Source: JAVBNC01 sp031551765 (lineage in GTDB: Bacteria > Desulfobacterota > Desulfovibrionia > Desulfovibrionales > Desulfovibrionaceae). Taken from it: a stretch of DNA of 20,236 bases. The notes below the pieces were generated by a model that worked only from the letters and a program-made list of their open reading frames with translations, did no database searches and was not told the DNA's origin. The translations under genes were made by a program, and so were the position numbers. The DNA lies in the NCBI GenBank assembly GCA_031551765.1, contig JAVBNC010000080.1, positions 1-20,236 of the forward strand, written 5' to 3'. Below are positions 1 through 7,185 of this stretch, piece by piece (position 1 is the first letter of the stretch; each line of letters begins with the position of its first letter).

Positions 1-1
1 T

Positions 2-140
2 TAGAGCATTTCAACTTTAAAATTGTCTATGCGGATGAAATGCTCTGGTGTTGCGGAACGCAGTGCAGCAACGCCCGCGAGATTGGCGTAGGCGGGCTTT
101 GCCCGCCGTTAAGCGACAATCTCATAGCGAAATTGCTCTA
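2..140. mobile_element. MITE-like element, copy 1 (TA-flanked, TAGAGCA termini)
   Basis: A 139-bp non-coding element begins TAGAGCATTT and ends AAATTGCTCTA, so the two ends are imperfect inverted repeats with TA as the outermost dinucleotide, as in MITEs mobilised by IS630/mariner-type transposases. A second element with the same termini lies at 12444-12592. Internally there is an inverted repeat AGAGCATTTC (3-12)/GAAATGCTCT (37-46) and a GGCGGGC-ttt-GCCCGCC hairpin (91-107). There is no ORF of note. The centre is not obviously similar to copy 2, so only the ends define the family. Confidence 0.55.
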
Positions 141-400
141 GACGCCCGGAGGAGGGGAAACCGTCCGCTTCGGATGACGGCCGGTCCGCCTTCCTGGCGG
201 ACGCGGCCTTTCGCGGCGGGATGTTGTGCAGGATACGCAAGCCGCCGCCGGGCGCGGCCGCCGGCTCGGTGCGTGTAGTGAGGTGTTTTTCTGGCTCCCC
301 GCCGCTCCGCAGCCCCACGTCCTGTGGGGCGGGTTGTGCTGCCACCGAAGAAAAAGAAGACGGCTCTCCGTTGATGAAACGGAGAGCCGTTTTGCTTAGT
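141..400. other. Non-coding stretch with small hairpins
   Basis: No convincing gene is seen here: the short open frames lack ribosome sites and family-like sequence. The stretch holds GC-rich hairpins, GTCCGCC-ttcct-GGCGGAC (184-202) and GCCCCAC-gtcct-GTGGGGC (312-330), followed by the stronger hairpin annotated at 360-390. The start (gacgcccggagg) resembles part of the ~80-bp insert repeat seen at 14582-14659, so this may be degraded repeat DNA. Confidence 0.5.
360..390 (-). terminator. Intrinsic terminator, probably for the YibE/F transcript
   Basis: An 11-bp perfect stem (ACGGCTCTCCG/CGGAGAGCCGT) closes a 9-nt loop. On the minus strand it is followed by CTTCTTTTTC and on the plus strand by TTTGCTT, so it could work in both directions. 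It is the first strong hairpin downstream of the minus-strand gene ending at 675 and closes that gene's long repeat-filled 3' region. Confidence 0.6.
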
Positions 401-674
401 TTCGCTTCTTTCAACCTTTCAAACCCGCACCCGGCAGTATGTGAGCGCCGTGGCGCGACAATTCCGCAGGATAGCGGAATTGCCCGCCGGGGCCCTCCCC
501 GGCGCCCCGAAGGGGTGAGGGCCAGGACGGCCCGAATCAACAGAACGGAACCCGCGCACCATTTTCTTAGTCACCCTGAATGGGTTCCAAGGGGCGCGCC
601 CCTTGGCGGGTGAGTCCAGAGAGGGCGGAGCACTCTTTGGCCGCCGGAGGCATGCTATCCATTGGCTTCGGCAA
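401..674 (-). repeat. Gene-end repeat module, copy A (after the YibE/F gene)
   Basis: Read on the minus strand, the repeat starts immediately after the TAG stop codon with TTGCCGAAGCCAAT. It continues through the 20-nt palindrome CCAAGGGG-CGCG-CCCCTTGG (587-606), CAGGGTGACTAAGAAAATGGTGC, CCGTTCTGTT and GGCGCTCACATACTG, and ends near GGTTTGAAAGGTTGAAA. The same blocks occur in the same order after the Sel1 gene (18453-18626). Copy A differs by carrying an 81-bp insert (458-538). It also has a reversed ATGCCTCCGGCGGCCAAAG segment (638-656), the complement of the leader motif found before rlmN. Confidence 0.8.
458..538 (-). repeat. ~80-bp nested insert repeat, copy A
   Basis: This 81-bp block sits exactly between GGCGCG and AACAGAACGG, which are contiguous in the copy after the Sel1 gene, so it looks like a discrete insertion. 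On the minus strand it reads GATTCGGGCCGTCCTGG, then GC-rich hairpins, and ends with the hairpin CAATTCCGC-tatcct-GCGGAATTG (459-482). A related block lies at 14582-14659, inserted at a different place in another module copy. Its terminal hairpin keeps the CCGC/GCGG core and the loop but has different, still-paired flanks. Confidence 0.7.
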
Positions 675-1835
675 CTATGCCTTTCCACCCCGCCGCGCGT
701 ATACGACACACCCAATAACGGCCGTCAAAGGCGCGACCAGCACCAGACCGAAGCTTCCGGCCAGAATGTGCAGAAGTTCCGCTGAGACGTAACTTAAGTT
801 GAGCATGTTCTGCATGGGCACGCCCTGGCCCATGAACAGCATGAGCAGGGTGAGGTAGCCGCCGGAATAGGCGAGCGCCAGGGTGGTGGTCATGCCGCCG
901 ATGACGGCGCGGCCCACGATGACCCCGGACTTGAGCAGCTCCAGCCGGGTTATGGCGGGGTGGTGGCGGGCGATTTCGTGCAGGGCCAGGGAGATGTCGA
1001 TGGCCAGGTCCATGACCGCGCCGGAAGCGGCCAGAAAAATGCCCGCGAGGAAGATGCGGGTCAGGTTGAGGTGCATGAACCCGGAAAAGAGCAGGGTTTC
1101 GGAAAAGGGGCGCACCGCGCCGTTGACGTGCAGGGGACCGGAAAAGGCCAGCGCCAGGCCGCAGGTGACGGCCAGCCCGAACAGCGCGCCCAGAAAGGCC
1201 ACCAGGCCCTTGCGGTTGGCCCCGGCCACCAGAAAGATGGTGGCCGCCGTAAGCGTGGCCGTGATGGCGAAGGTGATCAGAATGGGGTCGTGGCCCTTGA
1301 GCAGCAGGGGGACCAGCAGTTTCCAGAGACAGAGCGCGGTGAACACGAAGGACACGGCGGCCTGGAACCCGGTGAACCCGCCGTAGACCAGCAGAAAGAG
1401 CAGAAACACCCCGGCCAGAAGGGCTTCCGCGCCCAGGCGGTAGTGGTCCGCCGCGTTGGCCCAGACGATGCGCTGGCCTTCCACGGAAAGGTTCATCAGG
1501 GCGCGGTCGCCGGGCTTGAACACCTTGTCCAGCTCCATTTTGCTGAGCAGGTTGTTATATGCCGTCACCACTTCGCCCTTGAAGGGGCCGTCCAGCAGGC
1601 GCACGCGCAGCACCTGCCCGCCGGTGCGCACCAGGCCGTGCTGGGCCATGTTGCTGTTGTCCGCTTCCAGCACTTCGCCTTCCGCCTTGAGGGACGATTC
1701 CGGCATGCGGTTTTCGAAACCCGTGGGCAGCAGGAACAGGCCCAGGCAGGCCGCCATGACCAGGACGGAAAACACGGCGTCCTTTCTGGTGGCTCCGTAG
1801 AGGAAAAAAGCGACGATGCGTTGCACACGATTCAT
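675..1835 (-). CDS. YibE/F-family integral membrane protein
   Basis: The product is a 386-residue multi-spanning membrane protein of the YibE/F-like family, whose transport or other function is not established. One N-terminal membrane helix (about residues 20-36) is followed by a soluble segment of about 100 residues and then about seven hydrophobic helices (137-380). Visible family-type motifs are GAVMDLAIDIS (272-282) and GRAVIGGMTTTLALAYSG (308-325). I chose the ATG at 1835. A longer frame from a GTG at 1901 would begin inside the terminator stem of the upstream phosphatase gene, and no better ribosome site supports it; the site at 1835 is itself weak (GAGCG). The TAG stop is immediately followed by a gene-end repeat module. 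The gene lies downstream of the phosphatase on the same strand, but the terminator between them suggests separate or read-through expression. Confidence 0.85.
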   Translation of the reverse strand: MNRVQRIVAFFLYGATRKDAVFSVLVMAACLGLFLLPTGFENRMPESSLKAEGEVLEADNSNMAQHGLVRTGGQVLRVRLLDGPFKGEVVTAYNNLLSKMELDKVFKPGDRALMNLSVEGQRIVWANAADHYRLGAEALLAGVFLLFLLVYGGFTGFQAAVSFVFTALCLWKLLVPLLLKGHDPILITFAITATLTAATIFLVAGANRKGLVAFLGALFGLAVTCGLALAFSGPLHVNGAVRPFSETLLFSGFMHLNLTRIFLAGIFLAASGAVMDLAIDISLALHEIARHHPAITRLELLKSGVIVGRAVIGGMTTTLALAYSGGYLTLLMLFMGQGVPMQNMLNLSYVSAELLHILAGSFGLVLVAPLTAVIGCVVYARRGGKA

Positions 1836-1873
1836 AAGCGCTCGCAAAACAGGCTGGAAAGTGGCGGAAAAAG

Positions 1874-1908
1874 CCGCTCCGTGCGGCGGGAAAGGACGCA
1901 CGGAGCGG
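1874..1908 (-). terminator. Intrinsic terminator of the alkaline phosphatase gene
   Basis: A perfect 12-bp stem (CCGCTCCGTGCG 1874-1885 / CGCACGGAGCGG 1897-1908) has an 11-nt loop and is followed on the minus strand by CTTTTTCC. It starts about 25 nt past the phosphatase stop codon, as expected for a rho-independent terminator. Confidence 0.8.
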
Positions 1909-1933
1909 ACAAAAAGGACATGGGAGACGGCCG

Positions 1934-3526
1934 TCAGTAGCGGGCTATGGACACCACTTTCTTGAAAATGTCGGTGTTGTCGTAGTTGCCGGTGAACTTT
2001 TCGTGGCCCACGCCCACGGCGGAAACCGGGGTGGGCAGGCCGGAGTGGGCGTAGGTGGTCCAGCCTATCCCGGCCTTGTTGTTCAGGATGTGGGTCAGGG
2101 TGACGCTGAACGGCTCATAGCTGCCGTAGGCCAGGTAGTAGGTGTCCTCGTTCCTGGGGCGCTTGTCCTTGGGTACCAGGGTCATGGCCAGGGCCTTGCG
2201 CAGGTTTTCCACCTCGTAGGGCTGCAGGGCGAACTTGAGGGCGGCCACGGCTTCCGCGTCGCCTTCCGCGGCTTTTTTCTTCAGTTCCGCCAGCTGTTCC
2301 GCGCTGTAGAGGCGCAGGCCGAAGAAGTCGGTCACGGCGGGCATGGCGTCTTCCAGGGTGGCTTCGGGCTTGTCCTTGCGCAGCTTGTCGATAATTTTGT
2401 CAAAGGTGAGGTACGAGCCCTTCTGCTTGCTGATGATGTCCATGAAGGTGTCGTAGCGCGTGCCCGCGAACCCCATGGTCATGCCGCCGGTTTCGTGGTC
2501 GCCGGTGACCACGATGAGGGTCTCTTTGGGGTGCTTTTTGTAGAACTCATAGGCCACGGCCACGGCGTCGTCAAAGGCCAGCACGTCGTTGATGGCGGCC
2601 ATGGCGTCGTTGGCGTGGCAGGCCCAGTCTATCTTGCCGCCTTCCACCATCATGAAGAAGCCCTTGGGGCCGTCCAGCAGCTCAATGCCCTTGCCCACGA
2701 ACTCCGCCAGGGAGATTTCGTCCGCGCCCTTGTCCATGGCGTAGGGCATGGCGTGGCTCTTGTCCAGGATGGGGTTGATGGCTATGGCCTTGCCTTTGCC
2801 CTTGGCCAGAGACGCGAACCCTGCTTTGTCCTTGACCACGGTGTAGCCGCTTTCCGCCAGAATGCCGTACAGGTCTTTCTTGTCCTTTTTGGCGCCGGTG
2901 GGCTGGCGGAAGCCTCCGCCAGCGAAATAGTCGAACTTGGTGTCCGGGATCTGGCAGGCGATTTCGTAGAACTGGCTGCGGCTGGGCTGGCTGGCGTAGA
3001 ACGAAGCCGGGGTGGCGTGGTCTATGGACACCGAGGTGACGATGCCCACGGCCCTGCCCTTGGCCTTGGCCATTTTGGCCATGGAGACGTACTTTTCCTT
3101 GCCTTCCGGGTCCATGCCCACCACGCCGTCGCGGGTCTTTTTGCCCGTGGCTATGGCCGTGCCCGAGGAGGAGGAGTCGGTGATCAGCGCGTTGTAGGAA
3201 TAGGTGGTGCTCACGCCCTGGGAGGGGAAGGTGTTCATGAGCAGCCGTTCCGTGGCGGGCTTAAAGTCCGTGATGCCGGTACTTTTGGAAATCTTGCCCT
3301 GCGCCCGCAGCGTTGCCGGGCCCAGATCCTGTTTGGCGTGGCGGCTGGCTTTGTAAAATTCGGCGGCGTTGCGCTGCGGAAAGGAGGTGCCGTCCCCGAT
3401 GAAGACGAACACATACTTGGGCGCGCCTTTGGCGTCAGCCGCCAGGGCCGGGGCGGTGTACGCACCCCCCAGCAGCAGAACACAGAACATGGTGACGATG
3501 GAAAGCCTGGTACCTTTCAAGCGCAT
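1934..3526 (-). CDS. phoA: Secreted alkaline phosphatase
   Basis: The product is a 530-residue alkaline phosphatase of the PhoA superfamily, a periplasmic metal-dependent phosphomonoesterase. It has a Sec signal peptide: basic MRLKGTR, a hydrophobic core, and predicted cleavage after ALA near residue 29. The metal and active-site motifs are all present: FIGDG (D45), TDSSSSGTA with the presumed nucleophile S118, HATPA (170-174), a VEGGKIDWACHAND block, TGDHETGG, and YAHSG near the C-terminus. The ATG at 3526 is preceded by AGGAGGGCGGTC, a strong ribosome site, and puts the signal peptide at the N-terminus; longer in-frame starts upstream would bury it. It is longer than the roughly 470-residue E. 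coli enzyme, with a lysine-rich insertion around residues 225-270. I see no Pho box upstream, so phosphate control is not shown by sequence. Confidence 0.93.
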   Translation of the reverse strand: MRLKGTRLSIVTMFCVLLLGGAYTAPALAADAKGAPKYVFVFIGDGTSFPQRNAAEFYKASRHAKQDLGPATLRAQGKISKSTGITDFKPATERLLMNTFPSQGVSTTYSYNALITDSSSSGTAIATGKKTRDGVVGMDPEGKEKYVSMAKMAKAKGRAVGIVTSVSIDHATPASFYASQPSRSQFYEIACQIPDTKFDYFAGGGFRQPTGAKKDKKDLYGILAESGYTVVKDKAGFASLAKGKGKAIAINPILDKSHAMPYAMDKGADEISLAEFVGKGIELLDGPKGFFMMVEGGKIDWACHANDAMAAINDVLAFDDAVAVAYEFYKKHPKETLIVVTGDHETGGMTMGFAGTRYDTFMDIISKQKGSYLTFDKIIDKLRKDKPEATLEDAMPAVTDFFGLRLYSAEQLAELKKKAAEGDAEAVAALKFALQPYEVENLRKALAMTLVPKDKRPRNEDTYYLAYGSYEPFSVTLTHILNNKAGIGWTTYAHSGLPTPVSAVGVGHEKFTGNYDNTDIFKKVVSIARY

Positions 3527-3608
3527 GACCGCCCTCCTGCATGGGTTGCAAACGGTGGAGCCGCGCGCCTTTTCCGGCACGCGGGACGCCGCTTTTCGTT
3601 TGCCCGGG

Positions 3609-3637
3609 ACCATAGCACGCCCCCGGGTGGCGGACAA
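3609..3637 (-). promoter_or_regulatory. Candidate sigma-70 promoter for the phosphatase gene
   Basis: On the minus strand TTGTCC (3637-3632) and TATGGT (3614-3609) are separated by 17 nt. Each matches four of six consensus bases, and the predicted start gives a leader of about 75 nt. The assignment is by eye only. Confidence 0.5.
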
Positions 3638-3680
3638 GGGATTCGCACGCTGAAGAATCATTCCGGCCGGTTGACGGCGA

Positions 3681-3697
3681 AAAGCGCTTGGCGCTTT
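3681..3697. other. Short hairpin in the divergent intergenic region
   Basis: AAAGCGC-ttg-GCGCTTT is followed by ATTTTTG on the plus strand. It resembles a weak terminator, but no plus-strand gene lies upstream, so it may be a regulator site or insulate the divergent promoters. A TTGACG/TTTATT pair (3671-3676 / 3695-3700, 18-nt spacer) overlaps it as a weak alternative plus promoter. Confidence 0.3.
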
Positions 3698-3740
3698 ATT
3701 TTTGTTTACACGTGCACCCTTTTTTGGACCTTAAGAAAAC

Positions 3741-3773
3741 GTTTAGCGGCAGCCGCGCGCGGCAGCCGCAAAC
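3741..3773. other. 33-nt GC-rich near-palindrome between divergent genes
   Basis: GTTT-a-GCGGC-ag-CCGCG and CGCGG-ca-GCCGC-AAAC are mirror halves of one extended near-palindrome. The 11-nt block GCGGCAGCCGC also occurs twice as a direct repeat (3746-3756, 3759-3769). It lies just upstream of the candidate -35 box of the plus operon, where an activator could bind. No regulator is identified. Confidence 0.4.
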
Positions 3774-3785
3774 GCCAAGCCGCGC

Positions 3786-3824
3786 TTGACAAGTTTCCCG
3801 CGCATGGTAAATTGTATCCAATTT
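3786..3824 (+). promoter_or_regulatory. Candidate promoter and operator of the four-gene operon
   Basis: TTGACA (3786-3791, perfect -35) and TAAATT (3808-3813) are 16 nt apart. The inverted repeat AAATTG-TATC-CAATTT (3809-3824) overlaps the -10 and the expected start site, a typical place for a repressor to bind. The TTGTAT..CAA form resembles GntR-family operators, but that is a resemblance only. The predicted leader is about 70 nt, AT-rich (3841-3880) and ends in the GGGGAG ribosome site of the first gene. Confidence 0.55.
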
Positions 3825-3891
3825 GTGCCGGAAGTCGCAGATTCAAAAAAAATCATAATAATATCTTATAATTATCCATAGGGGAGCCGCC

Positions 3892-4665
3892 ATGTCCGGA
3901 ACAGTGCAGCAGATGACCGCCCAGTTGCGGGAAGCCCGTGAACGTTTTGGCGCCGTGGCGCTCAAGGCTTCCATGGAAGCGGAAGGCATTTCTCTCGCGG
4001 AACTCACCCGCAGCAAGGCTCTGGCCGCTGCCGCCGGGCTGGGGCTTTCCGTCAAAATCGGCGGTTGCGAGGCCCTTACCGACGCCCGTCTGGCCCGGGA
4101 ATTCGGCCTGCACACTATCATGGCCCCCATGATCGAATCGCGTTTCGCCCTGGAAAAGTTCCTGGACATGGCGGACAGCGTGTTCCCCGCGCCGGAGGCC
4201 GCCGAACTCAAGCGCTACATCAATATCGAAACGGCCGACGGCTGCGGGAAAATCGATGCCATTCTGGCCGCCTCCAACATAGCCCGCCTGGACGGCATCG
4301 TGCTGGGCCGCACGGACCTGGCCGCCGCCCTGGGGGAAAAGAGCGTGGATTCGCCCGTGATGCTGGAAGCCGCTCGCAAGGTGTTTGAAAAAGCCAGGGC
4401 CAAGGGCATCGCCTGCCTGGTGGGTGGCGGTCTTTCCGAAAAGACGGTACCCTTTCTGCAAGGCTTGGGGGGCCTGGTCTCCGGCTTCGAAACCCGCAAG
4501 GTGGTCTTCGGCGCCGTGCCCCAAAACGCGGAAACCATGCGCGGCGCCATTAACGCGGCCCTGCGCTTTGAGCTTTTGTGGTGCCGTTTCCGGCAGGAAC
4601 AGTACGGCCCGCTGTGCGAAGAAGACGCCGGCCGCGTCAAGAAGCTGGAGGCAGCCGTCGGGTAA
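3892..4665 (+). CDS. HpcH/HpaI aldolase / citrate lyase family protein
   Basis: The product is a 257-residue TIM-barrel protein of the HpcH/HpaI aldolase superfamily, cytoplasmic enzymes that break or form C-C bonds next to a carboxylate with a divalent metal. Visible motifs are KASMEAEG (25-32), VKIGGCEAL (54-62), APMIESRFALEKF (78-90), NIET (111-114) and DGIVLGRTDLAAALG (134-148). By family analogy E113 and D142 are the metal ligands. The GRTDLA loop differs from the GPADLS of classical HpaI, and I do not see the CitE signature, so neither substrate is safe to assign. Related proteins are also known in surface-polysaccharide clusters. The ATG follows GGGGAG with 5-nt spacing. It is the first gene of the operon; the next gene starts 57 nt downstream. 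Confidence 0.8.
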   Translation: MSGTVQQMTAQLREARERFGAVALKASMEAEGISLAELTRSKALAAAAGLGLSVKIGGCEALTDARLAREFGLHTIMAPMIESRFALEKFLDMADSVFPAPEAAELKRYINIETADGCGKIDAILAASNIARLDGIVLGRTDLAAALGEKSVDSPVMLEAARKVFEKARAKGIACLVGGGLSEKTVPFLQGLGGLVSGFETRKVVFGAVPQNAETMRGAINAALRFELLWCRFRQEQYGPLCEEDAGRVKKLEAAVG

Positions 4666-4722
4666 GCCTCCGCCTGTCCGGAAGTTCCTTTTTCGTAACC
4701 CTGTGCTTGAAAGGAGGGGTCC

Positions 4723-5709
4723 ATGCCCATCGCTGCTCCTGTCCCGGCAACCGTCACGGCCACGGCCACACAAGACAGTTACGTCAAAGACCCTTCGCGC
4801 TGGGGGAGCCCGGCCGTGGCCGCTTTTTTCCCCGGCTTTCAGCACCTGGACATGGCCACCAGCGGCGCGGTGATCCGCCTGCGCCACGGCGGGCAGGGGC
4901 CGCCCCTGCTGCTGCTCCACGGCAACCCCCAGAACCACGTCTGCTGGCACAAAATAGCCGCCAGGCTCGCCGAACATTTCCACGTCATTCTGCCGGACCT
5001 GCGCGGCTACGGCGACAGCTCGCTCCCGGAACCGGGGCCGGACAACGCCAATTTCAGCTTCCGCCCCATGGCGCTGGATATGGTGGAAGTCATGGAAGCC
5101 TTGGGCTACAAAGAATTTTTTCTGGTGGGCCACGACCGGGGCGCCAGAACCGCCCACAGGCTGTGCCTGGACTTTCCGCAGCGGGTGCGCCGTCTCTGCC
5201 TGATGGACATCATCCCCAACTACTATGTCTGGACCAACGTCACGAAAAACTGGGTCATCAAGACCTGGCACTGGGCCTTCATGGCCCAGCCGGAGCCCTT
5301 TCCGGAACGGCTGATCAGCGCGGTGCCGGCGGAATTCTACCTCAAGGGCCGCATGACCATACGCGGCGGCACGGGCGTCGACTTTTTCAACAACGACGCC
5401 ATGGACGAATACATCCGCTGCTACACCCTGAAAACCATCACCGGCTCCTGCCGGGACTACCGGGCCACGGCCACCTGCGACTTTGAGCTGGATACGGCGG
5501 ACAAGGACCGCCCCCTGGAAATGCCGCTCATGCTGCTGTGGGGCGCGCGCGGCCAGGTGCCGGAACGCTCCAAGGCTTTTGTGGAAATCTGGAGCAAGTT
5601 CGCCTCCAACATCGAATACACGGAACCGGTCCAGTGCGGCCACTACATGCAGGAAGAGGAACCGGACCTGATTTACGACCGCTTCATGAAATTCTTCGCC
5701 GCTCAGTAA
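4723..5709 (+). CDS. Alpha/beta hydrolase, haloacetate (fluoroacetate) dehalogenase-like
   Basis: The product is a 328-residue alpha/beta-hydrolase. Haloacetate dehalogenases replace the halogen of fluoro- or chloroacetate by hydroxyl, giving glycolate and halide. Seen here are oxyanion-loop HGNPQ (66-70), PDLRGYGDSS (91-100), the nucleophile block GHDRGAR (D138, R139, R142), D162, the WHW segment (H183, W184), Y246 in GSCRDYRA, and catalytic H307. From memory these line up at one constant offset with the Asp, two Arg, halide-pocket His-Trp-Tyr and second Asp of Burkholderia fluoroacetate dehalogenase; the final His is shifted by two residues. The protein has about 30 extra N-terminal residues without a clear signal peptide. 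The start is fixed by AAAGGAGGGG just upstream. An epoxide hydrolase or esterase is less likely because the halide-binding trio is intact. Activity is inferred. Confidence 0.82.
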   Translation: MPIAAPVPATVTATATQDSYVKDPSRWGSPAVAAFFPGFQHLDMATSGAVIRLRHGGQGPPLLLLHGNPQNHVCWHKIAARLAEHFHVILPDLRGYGDSSLPEPGPDNANFSFRPMALDMVEVMEALGYKEFFLVGHDRGARTAHRLCLDFPQRVRRLCLMDIIPNYYVWTNVTKNWVIKTWHWAFMAQPEPFPERLISAVPAEFYLKGRMTIRGGTGVDFFNNDAMDEYIRCYTLKTITGSCRDYRATATCDFELDTADKDRPLEMPLMLLWGARGQVPERSKAFVEIWSKFASNIEYTEPVQCGHYMQEEEPDLIYDRFMKFFAAQ

Positions 5710-5758
5710 AGCGAACAACCCTTAAGACGCCCGATCCGGCACGGTACAAGGAGGCTTC

Positions 5759-7108
5759 ATGTCCGCCCAGTCAGTCGCCACGCAAGAGCTTTCCCCCGGG
5801 TTCAGTCTCACCGGTTTCAAGGTTTACGGCATTCCCCTGCATATTTTCCTGATCATGAGCTTCGTGGTCTGCCTAGCCACCTATTTGGGCACCCTGCCCA
5901 CCAACTCCCTGGGCGTCATTCCGCTGCTGCTGGTGCTGGGCTACGCCCTGGGCATTATCGGCGACAAGCTCCCCATCTGGAAAGACTGGGTGGGCGGCGG
6001 CAACATCATGGCCTTTCTGGGCACTTCCGTGCTGCTGATGTACGGCTTTATCCCGGCCAAATACGCCAAGGCCGTCAGTTCGTTCATCGACAAGCCCCAG
6101 GGCGTGCTGGACCTGTTCATCGGCGTGCTGATCACCGGGTCCATCATCAGCGTGAACCGCAAACTGCTGATCCGCTCCCTGGTAGTCTACATTCCCACCA
6201 TTCTGGTGGGCGTGGCTCTGGCCTTCGCTTTCGGCATGACAGTGGGCTTTCTCTGCGGCGTGCCCGTCAAGCAGGTCATGTTCATGTACGTGCTGCCCAT
6301 CATGGGCGGCGGCAACGGCGCGGGCGCCATACCCCTGAGCCAGATGTGGGAACAGATTACCGGCGGCAGCGCCAAAGAATACTATTCCGTGGCCATTTCC
6401 ATTCTGACGCTTGGGGACATCGTCTCCATTATCGCGGCCGCCATTCTGTACAAGCTGTCCAAGGCCCGGCCCGAGCTTTCCGGCAACGGCGAACTGGTGC
6501 GGGCCGCCGCCGCCACCGAAGCGGAAGCCAAGAAGGAAAAGGTGGAAATTACCGCCCACGACATCTTCAACGGCCTGTTCCTGGCCGGGTGCTTTTACGC
6601 CCTGGCCAGCATTATCGCCAAAAGCCCCATGGGCAAAATCGGCGGCATCATCATCCACCAATATGCGTACATGATCATTCTGGTGGCCATTTTCAACGCC
6701 CTTGGCGTCATCCCCGCCTACATGCGCGACGGCGCCAAGCGCATGCAGAAGGCCTTCACCGACCACGTCATCTGGATCATCCTGGCCGGGGTGGGCATTG
6801 CCTACACCGACTTTGACAAGCTGATGGGTACCTTGACGCCCATCAACACGCTTATCGCGGCCGCCATCGTGTTCGGCGCGCTGCTGGGGCCCTTCCTGTT
6901 CTCGTACATCGTGGGCTTTTTCCCCTTTGAAGCCGCCGTCACCGCCGGGCTGTGCATGTCCGCCCGGGGCGGCACCGGCGGGGTGCGCGTCCTGAGCGCC
7001 GCCCATCTCATGAACCTGATTTCTTACGGCCAAATTTCCACCCGCCTGGGCGGCGGCATGATGCTGGTCATCGCTTCCGTGCTCTTCAGCCTTTTCGGCA
7101 GAGGCTGA
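5759..7108 (+). CDS. 2-hydroxycarboxylate:Na+ symporter (CCS/2HCT family)
   Basis: The product is a 449-residue inner-membrane carrier of the 2-hydroxycarboxylate transporter family (CitS, CitP, MaeN, CimH), which takes up citrate, malate or related hydroxy acids with Na+ or H+. About 11 hydrophobic segments are visible. Both re-entrant loop signatures are present: GGGNGAGAIPLSQMW (183-197) and SARGGTGGVRVLSAAH (401-416). The family's conserved substrate-binding arginine is in GQISTRLGG (R429). The length matches CitS, about 446. The ATG is preceded by AAGGAGG with ideal spacing. Its place between the hydrolase and the aconitase suggests it imports the operon's substrate. Which hydroxy acid cannot be read from the sequence. 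Confidence 0.92.
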   Translation: MSAQSVATQELSPGFSLTGFKVYGIPLHIFLIMSFVVCLATYLGTLPTNSLGVIPLLLVLGYALGIIGDKLPIWKDWVGGGNIMAFLGTSVLLMYGFIPAKYAKAVSSFIDKPQGVLDLFIGVLITGSIISVNRKLLIRSLVVYIPTILVGVALAFAFGMTVGFLCGVPVKQVMFMYVLPIMGGGNGAGAIPLSQMWEQITGGSAKEYYSVAISILTLGDIVSIIAAAILYKLSKARPELSGNGELVRAAAATEAEAKKEKVEITAHDIFNGLFLAGCFYALASIIAKSPMGKIGGIIIHQYAYMIILVAIFNALGVIPAYMRDGAKRMQKAFTDHVIWIILAGVGIAYTDFDKLMGTLTPINTLIAAAIVFGALLGPFLFSYIVGFFPFEAAVTAGLCMSARGGTGGVRVLSAAHLMNLISYGQISTRLGGGMMLVIASVLFSLFGRG

Positions 7109-7117
7109 CCAAACATG

Positions 7118-7144
7118 CCGGGCCGCCCCGCGCGGGCGGCCCGG
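7118..7144 (+). promoter_or_regulatory. Intra-operon GC-rich hairpin between transporter and aconitase
   Basis: An 11-bp perfect stem (CCGGGCCGCCC/GGGCGGCCCGG) has a 5-nt loop and lies in the 77-nt spacer. There is no T-run after it, so it is unlikely to terminate fully. It could stabilise or set a processing boundary in the polycistronic mRNA, giving different expression of the membrane carrier and the enzyme behind it. Confidence 0.5.
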
Positions 7145-7185
7145 AACCATATTCCAGGCGACCACCTGCAGTTAAGGAGACGCAT

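Noticed and set aside
401..674. Short open frames within the repeat modules as small genes
   Set aside because: The frames are not conserved between module copies and lack ribosome sites. The conserved features are palindromes and hairpins, not coding sequence.
1836..1901. GTG start at 1901 for the YibE/F protein
   Set aside because: The codon lies within the stem of the upstream terminator hairpin, and the added residues do not resemble the family N-terminus.
2003..3871. Very long open frame on the plus strand opposite the phosphatase gene
   Set aside because: It lies antisense to a gene with full active-site motifs and a signal peptide. Its His/Gly/Val-rich, motif-free translation is typical of the reverse frame of GC-rich coding DNA.
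3867..3872. Perfect TATAAT just before the aldolase gene
   Set aside because: There is no acceptable -35 at 16-18 nt, and a start from it would leave almost no leader before the ribosome site. The 3786/3808 pair is a better candidate.
3681..3891. Riboswitch in the operon leader
   Set aside because: Hairpins and an AT-rich leader are present, but I cannot match them to any known riboswitch class by eye.
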